Shown: positions 18,052-26,207, counted from the first letter of the stretch. The stretch: DNA of 64,000 bases from Neomoorella stamsii (GCF_002995805.1 NZ_PVXL01000026.1:23537-87536), one strand, 5' to 3'. Notes: generated by a model from the sequence alone, not told the origin. Translations and numbers: made by a program.

Positions 18052-19427
18052 TGCGTAAAGTTTTTGACGACTACCGGGTACTTTCCGATGAAACTCTAAA
18101 ACCAGACGAGCCACGGGTAGAGAAATTCCTGCTGGCCATGAAGAAATCCCTCCAGCAAAGGGATAACTGGACCTTTTGGTTACCCTATACTTTATCCCTG
18201 GATACCTGCATGAAGTGTGGTACCTGCGCTGAGGTCTGCCCGGTTTACCTGGCCAGTGGGAAGAAAGATATCTACCATCCAGTTTACCGTTCCGATATGT
18301 TGCGTAAAGTCTACAAGCGCTACTTCACCTTGCCCGGGAGAATCTTTCCGGGCCTGGTAGGGGCGGAGGACCTGACGGAAGAGAAACTCAACGCCATGGC
18401 AGAGAACATTTACCGCTGCACCATCTGCCGGCGCTGCGCCTACGTCTGCCCGGTAGCCATCGATAACGGCGTCATTGCCCGGGAGGCCAGGAAGATTTTC
18501 GATGCTATTGATATTGCCCCTGACGAACTCAAGAAAAACGGTACCCAGAAACAAGCAAAATTCGGTAACGCTACCGGCACGCCAGCCAACGCCTTTTTTG
18601 ATATGATTGAATTTCTCGAGGAAGAGATTGAGGATACAAAGGGTTATAAAGTTAAAATACCGGTTGATAAAGAGGGCGCCGAATACCTGCTCATGCATAA
18701 TGCCGGTGACTACCTGGCCTTTGCCGAGACGGTCATGGGTGCGGCTGAGGTCATGGATGCCGCGGGCGTTGACTGGACCTTAAATTCCCCAGCGACCGGC
18801 ATCAACGATGCCGTTAATTACGGCGTATTCTATAGCGATGTCGAATTTACTACCATTATTAAGGCCCATGTTGAAACAGCCAGGAAACTGGGGATTAAGA
18901 CCCTGGTGGTGGGCGAGTGCGGCCATGCCTTTGAAGCGCTAAAGTATTTAATGTTAAGGCTCATTCCCCCCGAGGAGAGACCCTTTGAGGTGAAGAGCAT
19001 CCTGGAGCTGGAAGATGAATGGATCCGGGAAGGACGGATTAAGGTTGACCCGGAAAAGAACCCGGAACCCGTTACCTACCACGATTCCTGTAAACTGGGC
19101 CGCCTGGGCGGTATGTATGAAGAGCCCCGTCGCATCCTCAAGGCATGCTGCCTTGATTTTCGTGAACTGACGCCCAACCGGGAAATGAGTATCTGCTGCG
19201 GCGGCGGTAGCGGTTTTGCTATCATGGAAAAGGGCGATTTCCGTAAATTCCGTATGGAGACCTACGGCAAGCTCAAAGCCGAGCAGCTGAAAGCCTCCGG
19301 GGCCAGTATCATCGCCCTGGCCTGTTCCAACTGCAAGGGCCAGTTTCGCGAGATCATCAATTACTATCAACTGCCGGTACGCTTCGCCGGCGTTAGCGAA
19401 TTGGTAGCCAACGCCCTGGTGCGTTAA
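18051..19427 (+). CDS. DsrK/HdrD-like iron-sulfur protein (first copy)
   Basis: A 458-residue protein of the HdrD/DsrK family. Two ferredoxin-type clusters: 'TCMKCGTCAEVCPVYL' near residue 52 and 'RCTICRRCAYVCPVAI' near 122. Two CCG-type cysteine-rich motifs form the catalytic [4Fe-4S] site: 'YHDSCKLGRLGG' near 343 and 'SICCGGGSG' near 380, with a final 'ACSNCKGQF'. In DsrK this site reduces the DsrC disulfide or trisulfide. It is coupled to the membrane subunit (1-bp overlap) and lies 120 bp before dsrC, its expected partner. The other DsrK-like protein at 35186 is the one in the full KJOPM complex, so this pair is probably a simpler quinone- or menaquinol-linked branch. Confidence 0.9.
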   Translation: MRKVFDDYRVLSDETLKPDEPRVEKFLLAMKKSLQQRDNWTFWLPYTLSLDTCMKCGTCAEVCPVYLASGKKDIYHPVYRSDMLRKVYKRYFTLPGRIFPGLVGAEDLTEEKLNAMAENIYRCTICRRCAYVCPVAIDNGVIAREARKIFDAIDIAPDELKKNGTQKQAKFGNATGTPANAFFDMIEFLEEEIEDTKGYKVKIPVDKEGAEYLLMHNAGDYLAFAETVMGAAEVMDAAGVDWTLNSPATGINDAVNYGVFYSDVEFTTIIKAHVETARKLGIKTLVVGECGHAFEALKYLMLRLIPPEERPFEVKSILELEDEWIREGRIKVDPEKNPEPVTYHDSCKLGRLGGMYEEPRRILKACCLDFRELTPNREMSICCGGGSGFAIMEKGDFRKFRMETYGKLKAEQLKASGASIIALACSNCKGQFREIINYYQLPVRFAGVSELVANALVR

Positions 19428-19516
19428 AAGCTGCTGCCACGTATTAGAAAGTAAGAACAAGGAATGTTTAACAATCATGGTGTTATTAGCCTGTAGCCTA
19501 AATACAAAGGTACAGG

Positions 19517-19522
19517 TATAAT
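19517..19522 (+). promoter_or_regulatory. -10 element before dsrC
   Basis: TATAAT 25 bp upstream of the dsrC ATG, without a convincing -35. It suggests dsrC has its own strong transcript, as is usual for this abundant protein. Confidence 0.45.
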
Positions 19523-19546
19523 AAAATCTAGCAGGAGGTGTTGGCC

Positions 19547-19864
19547 ATGCCAGCAATTAATGTTGGTGGCATCGAAATTGAAGTTGATGAGGACGGTTTC
19601 ATCGCCGACCCCAGCAAGTGGAATGAGGCCGTAGCCAAAGCCCTGGCCGAAACCGAAGGGGTAACCGAACTGACCGAGGATCACTGGAAGGTAGTTAACT
19701 ACCTGCGCCAGTATTACCAGCAGTTCGGTATTGCCCCCATGATCCGCAAACTCTGCAAGGAGACAGGCTATAGCCTGAAGCAGATCTACGATCTCTTTCC
19801 CAGCGGCCCGGCCAAAGGGGCCTGCAAGATCGCCGGTTTGCCCAAGCCAACCGGTTGCGTGTAA
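19547..19864 (+). CDS. dsrC: DsrC sulfur carrier protein
   Basis: A 105-residue DsrC. It carries sulfite-derived sulfur as a trisulfide between DsrAB and DsrMKJOP. The TusE/DsrC fold is clear ('DGFIADPSKWNEAVAKALAE', 'LTEDHWKVVNYLRQYYQQFGIAPMIRKLCKETG', 'QIYDLFPSGPAKGACKIAGLPKPTGCV'). Both redox cysteines of the flexible C-terminal arm are present with the diagnostic C-x10-C spacing and the penultimate-residue cysteine, so this is true DsrC rather than TusE. Start is ATG at 19547 with GCAGGAGGTG upstream; the in-frame GTG at 19538 overlaps that site. A hairpin follows the gene, separating it from the operon beginning at 19935. Confidence 0.96.
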   Translation: MPAINVGGIEIEVDEDGFIADPSKWNEAVAKALAETEGVTELTEDHWKVVNYLRQYYQQFGIAPMIRKLCKETGYSLKQIYDLFPSGPAKGACKIAGLPKPTGCV

Positions 19865-19880
19865 AGTAAAATATAAAAGG

Positions 19881-19906
19881 AGGCCAGCGCGCCAGTGCTG
19901 GCCTTT
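19881..19906 (+). terminator. Hairpin after dsrC
   Basis: AGGCCAGC (19881-19888) pairs with GCTGGCCT (19897-19904), followed only by TTAAAT. Termination may be partial, letting some transcription reach the downstream genes. Confidence 0.6.
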
Positions 19907-19934
19907 AAATCAATTCGGGGGAGGATGGCAGAAG

Positions 19935-20189
19935 GTGCTGCCACCAGATGATAAAAAAAGAGAAATTACTGCCCGGGCCAGGCAGAGGGGCATTATCTTA
20001 AACGAAGACCACTGGAAATTAATAGCCATTAGCTATGAGTACTATGACCAGCACCGGACCATCTGTACCTTGCGTAACCTGATTAAACTGAGCGGCCTGG
20101 AAAAAAAGCAGATTTATAAACTTTTCCCGGGTAATCCCATTGGCGAAATCAGCCAGATTACTGGCCTGCCCATGCCAAAGGAGTGTTAA
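19935..20189 (+). CDS. DsrC/TusE-family protein lacking the upstream redox cysteine
   Basis: An 84-residue DsrC-family protein ('IILNEDHWKLIAISYEYYDQH', 'RNLIKLSGLEKKQIYKLFPGNP', ending 'ITGLPMPKEC'). It lacks the N-terminal beta hairpin of full DsrC. Only the terminal cysteine (CysA) is kept: the position of the first arm cysteine in DsrC is serine here. One-cysteine members (TusE or RspA type) act as sulfur-transfer or regulatory proteins and cannot form the intramolecular disulfide. Start is GTG at 19935 with GGGGGAGG upstream. It is 3 bp before the divergent sulfite reductase-like genes, so it probably serves them. Confidence 0.85.
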   Translation: MLPPDDKKREITARARQRGIILNEDHWKLIAISYEYYDQHRTICTLRNLIKLSGLEKKQIYKLFPGNPIGEISQITGLPMPKEC

Positions 20190-20192
20190 GTT

Positions 20193-21317
20193 TTGCCCGG
20201 AGACAGCAAGGAGTTCCCCCTTTGCCACGAGCTTATGAAAGGACGTTCCCCCAGCCATGTCCGGGAATTAAGCAATAGTCGTTATCCCCTGGCCATGTAT
20301 GAACAGGGCCTGGCCACAGGGGAAACTGCTTACGGCCATGGGGGGTATATTAGTATACCGGAATTACCTTCCGGCGTAGCGGTACGCAACAGCTGCCGGC
20401 CAGAGATAATTGAGGAATCGGCCTACTTGCGCATCCTGCCCCCGGCAGGGGGGTGGCTATCGGCAGTAACCCTGGAAAAATTGGCTTCTTGTGCCGAAAC
20501 CTATGGTAAAGGCCTCATCCACCTCACCAGTGGTGGTACCATTGAAATCTATACTACAAGGGAGCAAATGGTCCCCATGGTCAGGGAATTAAACGCCGCG
20601 GGCCTGGATATCGGTTCTACCGGCAATGACCTGCGCTGCTTAACAGCCTGCTGCGGCCCGGCCAGGTGTGATATGGCCCTGATCGATGCCCCGGCCCTGG
20701 CTACCTACCTGGGACAGCGCTTTATTGATGAACAGCAATATCCCGGTTACCCTCAGAAGGTGAAAAGTGGGGTTGCCGGTTGCCCCAATGATTGCATCAG
20801 GGCCATGATGCAAAAGGACCACTCCTTTATTGGCGTTTACCGTGATTTGCCGCAAATAAATAATGAAGTCCTGGCTGCCTGGCAGGAGGCCGGCGGTGAC
20901 CTGGCCGGGCTGATTGCGGCCTGCCCGGCCGGAGCTTTAACCTGGACAGGTACCACCCTGGCCATAGCGTCGAACAAATGCTGGCACTGTATGGCCTGCA
21001 TCAACCTCTGCCCGGCCATCCGTCCCGGACGGGAGCGGGGCGTGGCCTGGGTGGCAGGGGGTAAGTATGGCCACCGCGGCCCCCAGGGTCCTATGGTGGG
21101 TTATGTCCTGGTGCCCTTTATCCCCGTCAAGGATGATGATTATACGGCCATCGGCGATCTCTTTGGTGCCTTTCTGGAACTCTGGGCCGATAATGCCAGG
21201 AAGAAAGAACGGGTGGGGGACTTTATCGCCCGGGTGGGTCCCCTCTGGGTGCTCAAGGAACTGGGCCTGAAGGTCGAGCCCCAGATCCTTTTAAGTCCCA
21301 AAAGAAATGGATTTTAA
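20193..21317 (+). CDS. Divergent DsrA-like siroheme/[4Fe-4S] sulfite reductase subunit
   Basis: A 374-residue member of the nitrite/sulfite reductase family. The coupled siroheme-cluster motif is complete: C-x5-C in 'CCGPARCDMA' (about residues 150-160) and C-x3-C in 'GCPNDC' (about 193-198). A ferredoxin insert follows ('KCWHCMACINLCPAIRPG'), then 'VAWVAGGKYGHRGPQGP', matching the DsrA layout. It is about 100 residues shorter than the canonical DsrA at 26666, mainly at the N terminus. Start is TTG with AAAGGAG 8 bases upstream. It lies between a DsrC-like gene and a DsrB-like gene, so the product is likely one half of a second DsrAB-type enzyme. Sulfite is the obvious but unproven substrate. 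Confidence 0.88.
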   Translation: MPGDSKEFPLCHELMKGRSPSHVRELSNSRYPLAMYEQGLATGETAYGHGGYISIPELPSGVAVRNSCRPEIIEESAYLRILPPAGGWLSAVTLEKLASCAETYGKGLIHLTSGGTIEIYTTREQMVPMVRELNAAGLDIGSTGNDLRCLTACCGPARCDMALIDAPALATYLGQRFIDEQQYPGYPQKVKSGVAGCPNDCIRAMMQKDHSFIGVYRDLPQINNEVLAAWQEAGGDLAGLIAACPAGALTWTGTTLAIASNKCWHCMACINLCPAIRPGRERGVAWVAGGKYGHRGPQGPMVGYVLVPFIPVKDDDYTAIGDLFGAFLELWADNARKKERVGDFIARVGPLWVLKELGLKVEPQILLSPKRNGF

Positions 21318-21331
21318 AGGAGGTGGCCGGG

Positions 21332-22405
21332 GTGAGCGCACCTGACCTGCCGGCCGGCATTATGCCCGACTACCGCCGGGAAATACCTGCTGAGTTGCTG
21401 GCCCGCCAGGGCAGCTGGGTATGGCATGAAATGGTACAACCTGGCGTCCTTCGCCACCTGGCAGCGGATGGCAGCGAACTTTTAACGGTACGCATCCTGT
21501 TGCCCCCCAACGGGCTCTTGAGCGCCAGCACCTTACGGGATCTCGCTCGCTGGATCCGGGAGTATGCTTTAACCGGCCGCCGGACGAGCCGCCAGGGTTT
21601 CGAATTTGTCGGTGTCAGGCCCGAAAAACTGGAAAAATTTCTAGCCGAATTGCAAGCCGCCGGTTTCCCGGCCGGTGGTACAGGCAAGTCCCTGCACCAG
21701 ATAAAATGCTGCACCTCCTTTATCCACTGCCAGAATGCCGCTGTTGATGCACCCAGTATTGCCCAGGCGATAACTGATTACTTTTACCGGGACTTTTTAC
21801 AACAAGAACTGCCGGCTCCTTTAAAGATTTCTATCGGTGGTTGTCCCAACCAGTGCGGCGGCGGTGTGGAAGCCGATATTGGTATTTTGGGTCTATATGA
21901 ATCCGTACCAGAGGTGGACGAGGCCCGCTTCCTGGCCGCCAATATCGACATTGGCCTCCTGGTATCCTGGTGTCCCACGGGAGCCATCCGGCCCCGGCAA
22001 ACTGAGAAGGGAACTATGGTAACCATTGATGTCGATCGTTGCGTGCGTTGCACTTCCTGCGTCCAGGTGGCCCCTGAAGGTATTAGCCTGAAGAAAAAGA
22101 GCTACGTGGCCATTGCCGTAGGCGGTCATGGCGGCAATAGCTGCAAGGGGCCCGAAATGGCGGCCATCGTCTTTCCCCGGGTACCGGCCCGGCCCCTGGA
22201 CTATAGCGCCATCATTGACCGCATTGAGGTCATTATCAACTACTGGAGCAGGGCAGGAAAACCGGGTGAAAGGCTGGCCGGGTTTATCGAACGTACTGGC
22301 TGGAGCGTTTTTTTAGAAACCATCGGTGCCGGCCCGGTGGAGGAACTGGTGGATAAACGGCCGCCCCAAACAAACATTCGCCACGACCTGCATTTTCGCT
22401 ATTAG
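21332..22405 (+). CDS. Divergent DsrB-like siroheme/[4Fe-4S] sulfite reductase subunit
   Basis: A 357-residue paralogue of the preceding gene with DsrB-like organisation. The siroheme-cluster motif is 'KCCTSFIHCQNAAVDAPS' plus 'GGCPNQCGG'. The ferredoxin region 'RCVRCTSCVQVAPEG' has three closely spaced cysteines, and the usual fourth (CP) is replaced by A-P, so the extra cluster may be altered or use the cysteine in 'SWCPTGAI'. GTG at 21332 is chosen because AAAGGAGG ends 8 bases upstream; the in-frame GTG at 21323 overlaps that site. Gene order DsrC-like, A-like, B-like, DsrN mirrors classical dsr operons, but both subunits are far from the canonical pair at 26.7-29.3 kb. Confidence 0.86.
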   Translation: MSAPDLPAGIMPDYRREIPAELLARQGSWVWHEMVQPGVLRHLAADGSELLTVRILLPPNGLLSASTLRDLARWIREYALTGRRTSRQGFEFVGVRPEKLEKFLAELQAAGFPAGGTGKSLHQIKCCTSFIHCQNAAVDAPSIAQAITDYFYRDFLQQELPAPLKISIGGCPNQCGGGVEADIGILGLYESVPEVDEARFLAANIDIGLLVSWCPTGAIRPRQTEKGTMVTIDVDRCVRCTSCVQVAPEGISLKKKSYVAIAVGGHGGNSCKGPEMAAIVFPRVPARPLDYSAIIDRIEVIINYWSRAGKPGERLAGFIERTGWSVFLETIGAGPVEELVDKRPPQTNIRHDLHFRY

Positions 22406-22423
22406 GGGGAGGTGGAGGGAAGC

Positions 22424-23800
22424 GTGCGCCTGGTAATTGCCGCGCCCCACGGGCGCTCTGGTAAAACAACCATTACCCTGGGCTTAATTGTTGCCTTGCG
22501 GCAAAGGGGCCTGGTAATCCAGCCCTTTAAGAAAGGGCCGGATTTCATCGACCCCAGCTGGTTGACCCTGGCCGCTGGCCGTCCCTGCCGCAACCTGGAT
22601 TTATATTTTCTCCCACCGGAAAAATTGGAGCAACATTTCAGCGTTAGCTGCCGGGGTGCTGACCTGGGGCTAATAGAAGGGGCCATGGGGCTCTTTGACG
22701 GCCTGGACCTGGAAGGGAGCAACAGCACGGCGGCCATTGCCTATACCCTTAAATGCCCGGTGGTTTTAGTTATTGATGCCGTCCGCATGACCAGGAGCGC
22801 GGCAGCCATGGTCCAGGGCTTTCAAAATTTTGATCCCCGGGTAAGGATAGCCGGCGTCATTTTAAACCAGGTGGCCCGTCCCCGGCATGAAGATATGTTG
22901 CGGCGCTCCATTGAACACTATACCGGTTTACCAGTCCTGGGAGCCCTGCCTAAAAAGAGGGATTTTGTTATTCCCGACCGTCACCTGGGCCTGATCCCGG
23001 CTGCAGAAAACGAAAGCATCCATGCCGCCATGGTAGCCACCGGGGCAGCTATAGCAGCGAACGTTGACTTGGACGCCATGCTGGCCATTGCCAGCCAGGT
23101 TCCGGCTCTGCCTCCCGGGCCGGATTGGCAGCAACCGCCTTTACCAGAGGTACGCCTGGGTATCTTTCAAGATCGCGCTTTTACCTTTTATTACCCGGAA
23201 AACCTGGAGGCCCTGAAGCAGGCCGGCGCACAAGTGATTACCATAGATAGCCTGCAGGATGAAAAGCTACCGGCCATCGACGGCCTTTATATAGGGGGCG
23301 GGTTTCCCGAAGTTTTTGCCGGACAGCTGGAGGCCAATGTATCTCTCCGCCAGGCAGTCAAAGGGGCTGTAGCTGAAGGCATGCCCGTTTATGCCGAGTG
23401 CGGTGGGCTGATGTACCTGGCCAGGCGCCTTAATTATCAGGGACGCTGGTATGAGATGAGCGGCGCTTTGCCCTTAGATGTCACCATGTCCTCCCGGCCC
23501 CAGGGCCATGGCTATACAACCATGCTAGTAGAAGGGGAGAGCCCCTTTTTAGCCCGGGGCAGCATCATTAAAGGCCATGAGTTTCATCATTCCCGGGTAA
23601 TTAATTTGGACCGCCAGGCCGTGCGTTTTCTTTACCGGGTCCAGCGGGGCTTTGGTATCGACGGCCGGGTGGACGGCATCCTTTATAACAGGGTCCTGGC
23701 CGGGTACAATCATCTCTATGCTCCCACCCATCCCGAATGGGCCGCGAACCTGGTGGGCCTGGCAGCCGGTAAAAGAAAAATAAAAACGGCAATATTGTAA
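22424..23800 (+). CDS. dsrN: CbiA-type glutamine amidotransferase, probable DsrN siroheme amidase
   Basis: About 458 residues with the two-domain layout of cobyrinate a,c-diamide synthase. The N-terminal ATPase has a P-loop-like 'APHGRSGKTTITLGL' and 'KKGPDFIDPSWL'. The C-terminal class I amidotransferase has the catalytic cysteine in 'YAECGGLMYLARRL' near residue 325 and 'GHEFHHSRV' near 390. In dsr operons this protein is DsrN, which amidates siroheme to siro(heme)amide for DsrAB. Placement directly after siroheme reductase subunits, away from cobalamin genes, favours DsrN over CbiA, though a dual role in this corrinoid-rich organism cannot be excluded. GTG at 22424 gives the typical N terminus MRLVIAAPHG; GTG at 22412 is the alternative. 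Confidence 0.85.
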   Translation: MRLVIAAPHGRSGKTTITLGLIVALRQRGLVIQPFKKGPDFIDPSWLTLAAGRPCRNLDLYFLPPEKLEQHFSVSCRGADLGLIEGAMGLFDGLDLEGSNSTAAIAYTLKCPVVLVIDAVRMTRSAAAMVQGFQNFDPRVRIAGVILNQVARPRHEDMLRRSIEHYTGLPVLGALPKKRDFVIPDRHLGLIPAAENESIHAAMVATGAAIAANVDLDAMLAIASQVPALPPGPDWQQPPLPEVRLGIFQDRAFTFYYPENLEALKQAGAQVITIDSLQDEKLPAIDGLYIGGGFPEVFAGQLEANVSLRQAVKGAVAEGMPVYAECGGLMYLARRLNYQGRWYEMSGALPLDVTMSSRPQGHGYTTMLVEGESPFLARGSIIKGHEFHHSRVINLDRQAVRFLYRVQRGFGIDGRVDGILYNRVLAGYNHLYAPTHPEWAANLVGLAAGKRKIKTAIL

Positions 23801-23823
23801 GGTAAATAAGGAGGAGCTTTGCT

Positions 23824-24726
23824 ATGGGGATAGGAGAAAGGTTAAAGAAGTTACGGGAAGAGCGGGGCATATCCCTGGATGAACTGGCCGACCGCCTGGA
23901 TATTGCCCCGGACTGTATGGCCGAGGTAGAAAAGGGTATCAGGCGCCTTTCGACAGCTACCCTGGCGGAGGTGGCCGGTATTTTAAATGTAGATATTAGT
24001 TACTTTACAGAGGAAAATGGTAACAAGGACCAAAATACTGTGGGAGCCAGGCTGCGGCGCTTGCGGGAACAAAAGGGGATAACCTTGAGCGAATTGAGCC
24101 GCCGTTCCGGCGTCTCCCTGGCCCATATCAGCGAGATCGAGCGCTCACGGTCGACGGCCTCGTTAAAAACTCTCGAGAAACTGGCTGCCGTCCTGGAGGT
24201 GTCCCCCAGTTCCCTCCTGCGTTCCAGCCAGGAGGATACCCTGGGCAATAAATTAAAACGCTTGCGGGAAAAGATGGGCCTTACTCAGAAGGAGCTGGCC
24301 CAGCAGGTAGGTATTTCCCACAGCCTTATCGGCCAGATCGAAACGGACCGCATCCAGCCCTCCCTGGCAACATTAAGCAGCCTGGCCGAAGCCCTGGGGG
24401 TATCAACCTGCTACTTCCTCATGGAGGAAGAGGAGGAAGATTTATACCTGGATTATCGCCTGGCGGCCGACATCCGGGAGGCCCTGCGACGCCCGGTTCT
24501 TCAGCAAATTGTTCGCGCCCTGGCCGATTGGGGGGAAATGGAGATTAGGAGGTTGCTGGATTTCTTGCATTCATTGAATGAAAACCGGCGCCCTTTAAGT
24601 GCAGGTGCCGAAGACCAGTATCAAGAAATACGGAGTTTTGTGAGCCATGCTAAAGAGGAAGAGCGCAACCTGGTACTGAACTTAATCAGGTTACTGCAAG
24701 GTAATTCACGGGAGGAAGAAGTTTAG
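23824..24726 (+). CDS. Regulator with three tandem XRE-type HTH domains
   Basis: A 300-residue cytoplasmic protein containing three successive HTH_XRE domains: about residues 3-60 ('IGERLKKLREERGISLDELADRLDI'), 75-132 ('ARLRRLREQKGITLSELSRRSGVS') and 140-200 ('NKLKRLREKMGLTQKELAQQVGIS'). A C-terminal helical region of about 90 residues has no recognised fold. Single or double XRE domains are normal; three in one chain could bind extended or repeated operators. It lies between dsrN and tusA and overlaps tusA by one base, so it is a natural candidate to control the dsr genes. That role is inference from position. Confidence 0.85.
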   Translation: MGIGERLKKLREERGISLDELADRLDIAPDCMAEVEKGIRRLSTATLAEVAGILNVDISYFTEENGNKDQNTVGARLRRLREQKGITLSELSRRSGVSLAHISEIERSRSTASLKTLEKLAAVLEVSPSSLLRSSQEDTLGNKLKRLREKMGLTQKELAQQVGISHSLIGQIETDRIQPSLATLSSLAEALGVSTCYFLMEEEEEDLYLDYRLAADIREALRRPVLQQIVRALADWGEMEIRRLLDFLHSLNENRRPLSAGAEDQYQEIRSFVSHAKEEERNLVLNLIRLLQGNSREEEV

Positions 24727-24962
24727 TGACAGGTAAAGTACTTGATTGCCGGGGTATGAACTGTACCGGGCCGTTAATGGCCACGGCAAAACAAATACAA
24801 AAACTTAAACCCGGAGACTTGCTGGAAGTATGGGTTGATGACCTGGCCTCGGAATTTGATTTACCGGCCTGGTGCCAGCAGGCCGGACATACCCTTGTCA
24901 GTAAAGAGATAAGGGACGATTATTACTCCTACCTGATCCGGAAGAAAGGTTCCAGCGTATAG
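24726..24962 (+). CDS. TusA-family sulfur carrier with a variant CTGP motif
   Basis: A 78-residue TusA/SirA/YedF-fold protein ('GKVLDCRGMNCTGPLMATAKQIQKLKPGDLLEVWVDD', 'FDLPAWCQQAGHTLVSKEI'). TusA proteins carry persulfide sulfur on the first cysteine of a CPxP motif. Here the sequence is C-T-G-P: the cysteine is kept and the first proline is threonine. Second cysteines at 'DC' and 'WC' are also present. Start is GTG at 24726, sharing its G with the TAG stop of the HTH gene (translational coupling), with GGAGGAAG upstream. TusA genes accompany dsr operons in sulfur oxidisers and occur in selenium clusters (YedF with selD), and selD follows here, so either sulfur or selenium delivery is plausible. 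Confidence 0.87.
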   Translation: MTGKVLDCRGMNCTGPLMATAKQIQKLKPGDLLEVWVDDLASEFDLPAWCQQAGHTLVSKEIRDDYYSYLIRKKGSSV

Positions 24963-25018
24963 GTGTATACTTTGCTTTCCCTGTATCCTTGAATACTATC
25001 ACGATACTACCCGCTCAG

Positions 25019-25043
25019 AAGGCGCCCTTAAGGGCCTTTTTAT
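25019..25043 (+). terminator. Imperfect terminator between tusA and selD
   Basis: AAGG(CG)CCC-TTAA-GGGCCTT-type stem followed by TTTTATTA, with a short bulge in the left arm. It would end the operon that starts at 19935. Confidence 0.6.
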
Positions 25044-25112
25044 TATGCCTTTTTGTCATACATGGCATGGCTAAAAGCTGGTAAAATAAGAGGAGAAAGG
25101 GGGGCAGAAATA

Positions 25113-26201
25113 ATGGCACAATTTGATAACGCTTGCGGGTTTAGCCCTAAGATAGAAAATCCAAAGTTAACCTGGCTTTCCTGCAGTTCCGGGTGAGCGG
25201 CCAAGATGGGTCCGGGGACCCTAAATCAAGTACTGCAGTACCTGCCGGTGATGCAGGATCCCAACCTCCTGGTGGGTATGAATAGCGTCGACGACGCCGG
25301 GGTTTATCGCTTAACGGACGACCTGGCCCTTATCCAGACCATTGACTTTTTTACGCCCATTGTCGACGACCCTTACCTCTACGGCCAGATTGCCGCGGCC
25401 AATGCCCTGAGTGACGTCTATGCCATGGGCGGTAAACCCTTGACAGCCATGAATATCGTGGCCTTCCCCAGCAAGAAGGTAGATGTTGCCGTCCTGGGGG
25501 AGATCCTGCGGGGGGGGGCCGACAAGGTGCTGGAGGCCGGGGCCGTCCTGGTAGGCGGCCATAGCATAGACGATGAGGAACCCAAGTATGGCCTGGCGGT
25601 AACTGGCATTGTCCACCCGGACAGGATAGTTACCAACTGTGGTGCCCGGCCGGGGGACAAACTCATCCTGACCAAGCCCCTTGGTACGGGGATTATTACT
25701 ACCGCCATTAAAGCAGAAATGGCCACGCCGGAGCTAGAGCAAGAGGTAAGCCGCTGGATGGCCACCTTGAACCGGGAGGCGGCGGCCGCTATGGTAGCTG
25801 TTGGGGTCCACGCCTGTACCGATATCACCGGTTTTGGCCTTTTGGGACATGGCCTGGAAATGGCCCGGGGCAGCAGCGTTAACCTGGTGATCTATGCCCG
25901 TGCTGTCCCAGTCCTGCCCCGGGCTCTGGAATTTGCGGCTCTGGGCTTGATCCCCGGCGGTGCTTATAATAACCGCCGTTATGTTGCCAAGGATGTCAGT
26001 ATGGATGCTGGCGTACCGGAGGCACTCCAGGACGTCCTCTACGATCCCCAGACCTCCGGCGGCTTGTTGATTGCTGTAGCCGGGGAGAAGGCAGGGGAAC
26101 TGATGGCAGCTCTGAAGGAGCGCGGCGTGACGGCGGCCAGGATTATCGGGGAGGTGGAAGCCGGCCCGGGACAGATAACAGTCTTGACTGCAGCAGGTTA
26201 A
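25113..26201 (+). CDS. selD: Selenide, water dikinase SelD with an in-frame UGA selenocysteine
   Basis: SelD makes selenophosphate from selenide and ATP. The frame opens at ATG 25113 (GGGGGGCAGAAATA upstream), reads to TGA at 25194-25196, and continues through 'AAKMGPGTLNQVLQYLP' to the stop at 26201: 362 residues with selenocysteine at position 28. The TGA sits exactly where SelD has its catalytic Cys/Sec (xGC/UAAK), which shows it is recoded rather than a stop. The remaining domains are canonical ('SVDDAGVYRLTDDLALIQTIDFFTPIVDDPY', 'GGHSIDDEEPKYGLAVTG', 'CTDITGFGLLGHGLEMA', 'YDPQTSGGLLIAV'). A hairpin just past the TGA fits a bacterial SECIS. Start-site choice at 25206 would lose the active site. 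Confidence 0.95.
25197..25224 (+). promoter_or_regulatory. Bacterial SECIS element in selD
   Basis: GGGTCC (25208-25213) pairs with GGACCC (25216-25221) around GG, starting 11 nt after the UGA, the spacing expected for a SelB-binding stem-loop. The apical G-G matches the loop G's of bacterial SECIS elements. Confidence 0.75.
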
Positions 26202-26207
26202 TACCAG

